DNA of 24,322 nt from Perkinsus marinus ATCC 50983 (Eukaryota; Perkinsozoa; Perkinsida; Perkinsidae). Numbering within the stretch: the first letter of the stretch is position 1; the number at the start of each line of letters is the position of its first letter. A program made the position numbers and the translations under genes. This document shows positions 23,810 to 24,322 of the stretch, one piece after another. The notes under the pieces are model-generated. The model saw only the letters and a program-made list of their open reading frames with translations. It was not told the origin of the DNA and did not search any database. The stretch covers positions 85,591 through 109,912 of the forward strand of contig NW_003214461.1 in the NCBI RefSeq assembly GCF_000006405.1. The letters are read 5' to 3'.

Positions 23810-24322
23810 ACTAGATCAAAAAGTTTCCCGTTATATGGAACATCGCTCCCTCCGTAGTCCGTCATCGCGAGTTTCTGACGGAGTTGCTTGAGCTTCTCAT
23901 CGCACATATCCCCGAACATTGCATTGTGCCCAGTCTTTTTGCACAAGGAACATTTGCATGCCGACAAGTCCAGTCGCGAGCCTCGCTTTGGACATCTTCC
24001 CATGTGATGTTTATCTCCGCATAGGCAGCAACAAGCCTTTCCTTCATCACTCTTAGCCGCACAGGGTTTATTCCTCGAGTGACATTGTCCACAATCGTAG
24101 CAAACATTGAGGCTTAAATGGTCTTTCACTTTCAGTTTCATGTTCCTCACATACAGCCCATCTCTTATCATACAGGATCTATCGCCCGCGGGCACCCTGA
24201 TGATGAAGAACTTCTTAGTGGTCCTCATGAAGACCCATTCGTCTACATTTAACTCCCTCTGTAAGCTTTTTGCCTGGGCCTTTAAATCTTCTTCTCTCAC
24301 AAATTCATCCTTGTATATCAGA
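23800..24322 (-). CDS. LINE ORF1 (Gag-like), C-terminal part with three zinc knuckles; 5' end beyond window
   Basis: Open from the window edge to a TAA at 23,800-23,802. No ATG lies in frame; the frame reads through a GTG at 24,300 and is open upstream, so the start is outside the window. An N-terminal stretch with FFIIRVPAGDRSCMIRDG is followed by a Cys/His-rich region: CYDCGQCHSRNKPC, CCLCGDKHHMGRC and CSLCKKTGHNAMFGDMC. Three CCHC-type knuckles at the ORF1 C-terminus are usual for R1/I/Jockey-type LINEs and bind element RNA. It overlaps ORF2 by 10 nt, with ORF2 in the -1 frame. Confidence 0.85.
   Translation of the reverse strand, partial: LIYKDEFVREEDLKAQAKSLQRELNVDEWVFMRTTKKFFIIRVPAGDRSCMIRDGLYVRNMKLKVKDHLSLNVCYDCGQCHSRNKPCAAKSDEGKACCCLCGDKHHMGRCPKRGSRLDLSACKCSLCKKTGHNAMFGDMCDEKLKQLRQKLAMTDYGGSDVPYNGKLFDLVCS

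Larger units (their letters stand above)
20636..24322 (-). mobile_element. LINE-type (non-LTR) retrotransposon, 5' part outside the window
   Basis: An ORF1 end with zinc knuckles overlaps a full-length ORF2 with AP endonuclease and RT. The organisation fits the R1/I/Jockey group. The 3' end is not defined: no poly-A or simple tail is evident between 20,480 and 20,635. ORF2 is free of stops and frameshifts, unlike the other elements here, so this is the youngest element in the window and possibly active. Confidence 0.85.

Overview
This window looks like eukaryotic nuclear DNA, mostly transposon-derived and intergenic. No spaced prokaryotic gene array, rRNA or convincing host gene is visible. 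The coding matter is retrotransposon: a LINE-type element with overlapping ORFs, a DIRS-type element with a tyrosine recombinase, and an LTR-type element with gag/protease/RT/RNase H/integrase pieces. Base composition is moderate and the intergenic DNA is rich in small repeats. A protist or alga (for example a Perkinsus-like alveolate) would fit, but nothing here proves the lineage.

Layout. 1-8.6 kb holds no recognisable gene. It carries short perfect hairpins, many with a 3-nt loop and some in tandem or as three-arm palindromes; a 70-72 bp minisatellite (2.69-3.49 kb); several degenerate tRNA-like sequences with box A and box B (5.4-7.2 kb); a cluster of ACTTAAG motifs (6.15-6.35 kb); and a cluster of heat-shock-element-like TTCYRGAA palindromes (7.4-8.55 kb). 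From about 9.2 to 10.65 kb lies the decayed 5' half of an LTR-type element (gag-like, protease-like, RT up to the YMDD box). From about 10.7 to 15.0 kb lies a DIRS-type element (unknown first ORF with an in-frame 204-bp-period duplication, RT lacking its first catalytic block, RNase H with stops, tyrosine recombinase, structured end). The 3' half of the LTR-type element (RT thumb, RNase H, integrase zinc domain) resumes after 15.0 kb. The simplest reading is a DIRS-type element inserted into the RT of an LTR-type element. A 2.93-kb piece spanning the recombinase and the LTR 3' half was then duplicated in tandem (13,642-16,572 and 16,573-19,204), and the first copy later gained its own 299-bp duplication.

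19.4-20.6 kb is non-coding and contains a ~118-bp MITE-like foldback and more hairpins. The right end, on the minus strand, is a LINE: an intact 1057-codon ORF2 (AP endonuclease, RT with YADD, C-terminal CCHC motif), preceded by the zinc-knuckle end of ORF1, which leaves the window. The two ORFs overlap by 10 nt.

The most unusual signal is the hairpin load. I count 22 hairpins with a stem of at least 7 bp and a loop of exactly 3 nt, where about 1.5 would be expected by chance (24,322/4^7). Almost all lie outside transposon coding sequence.
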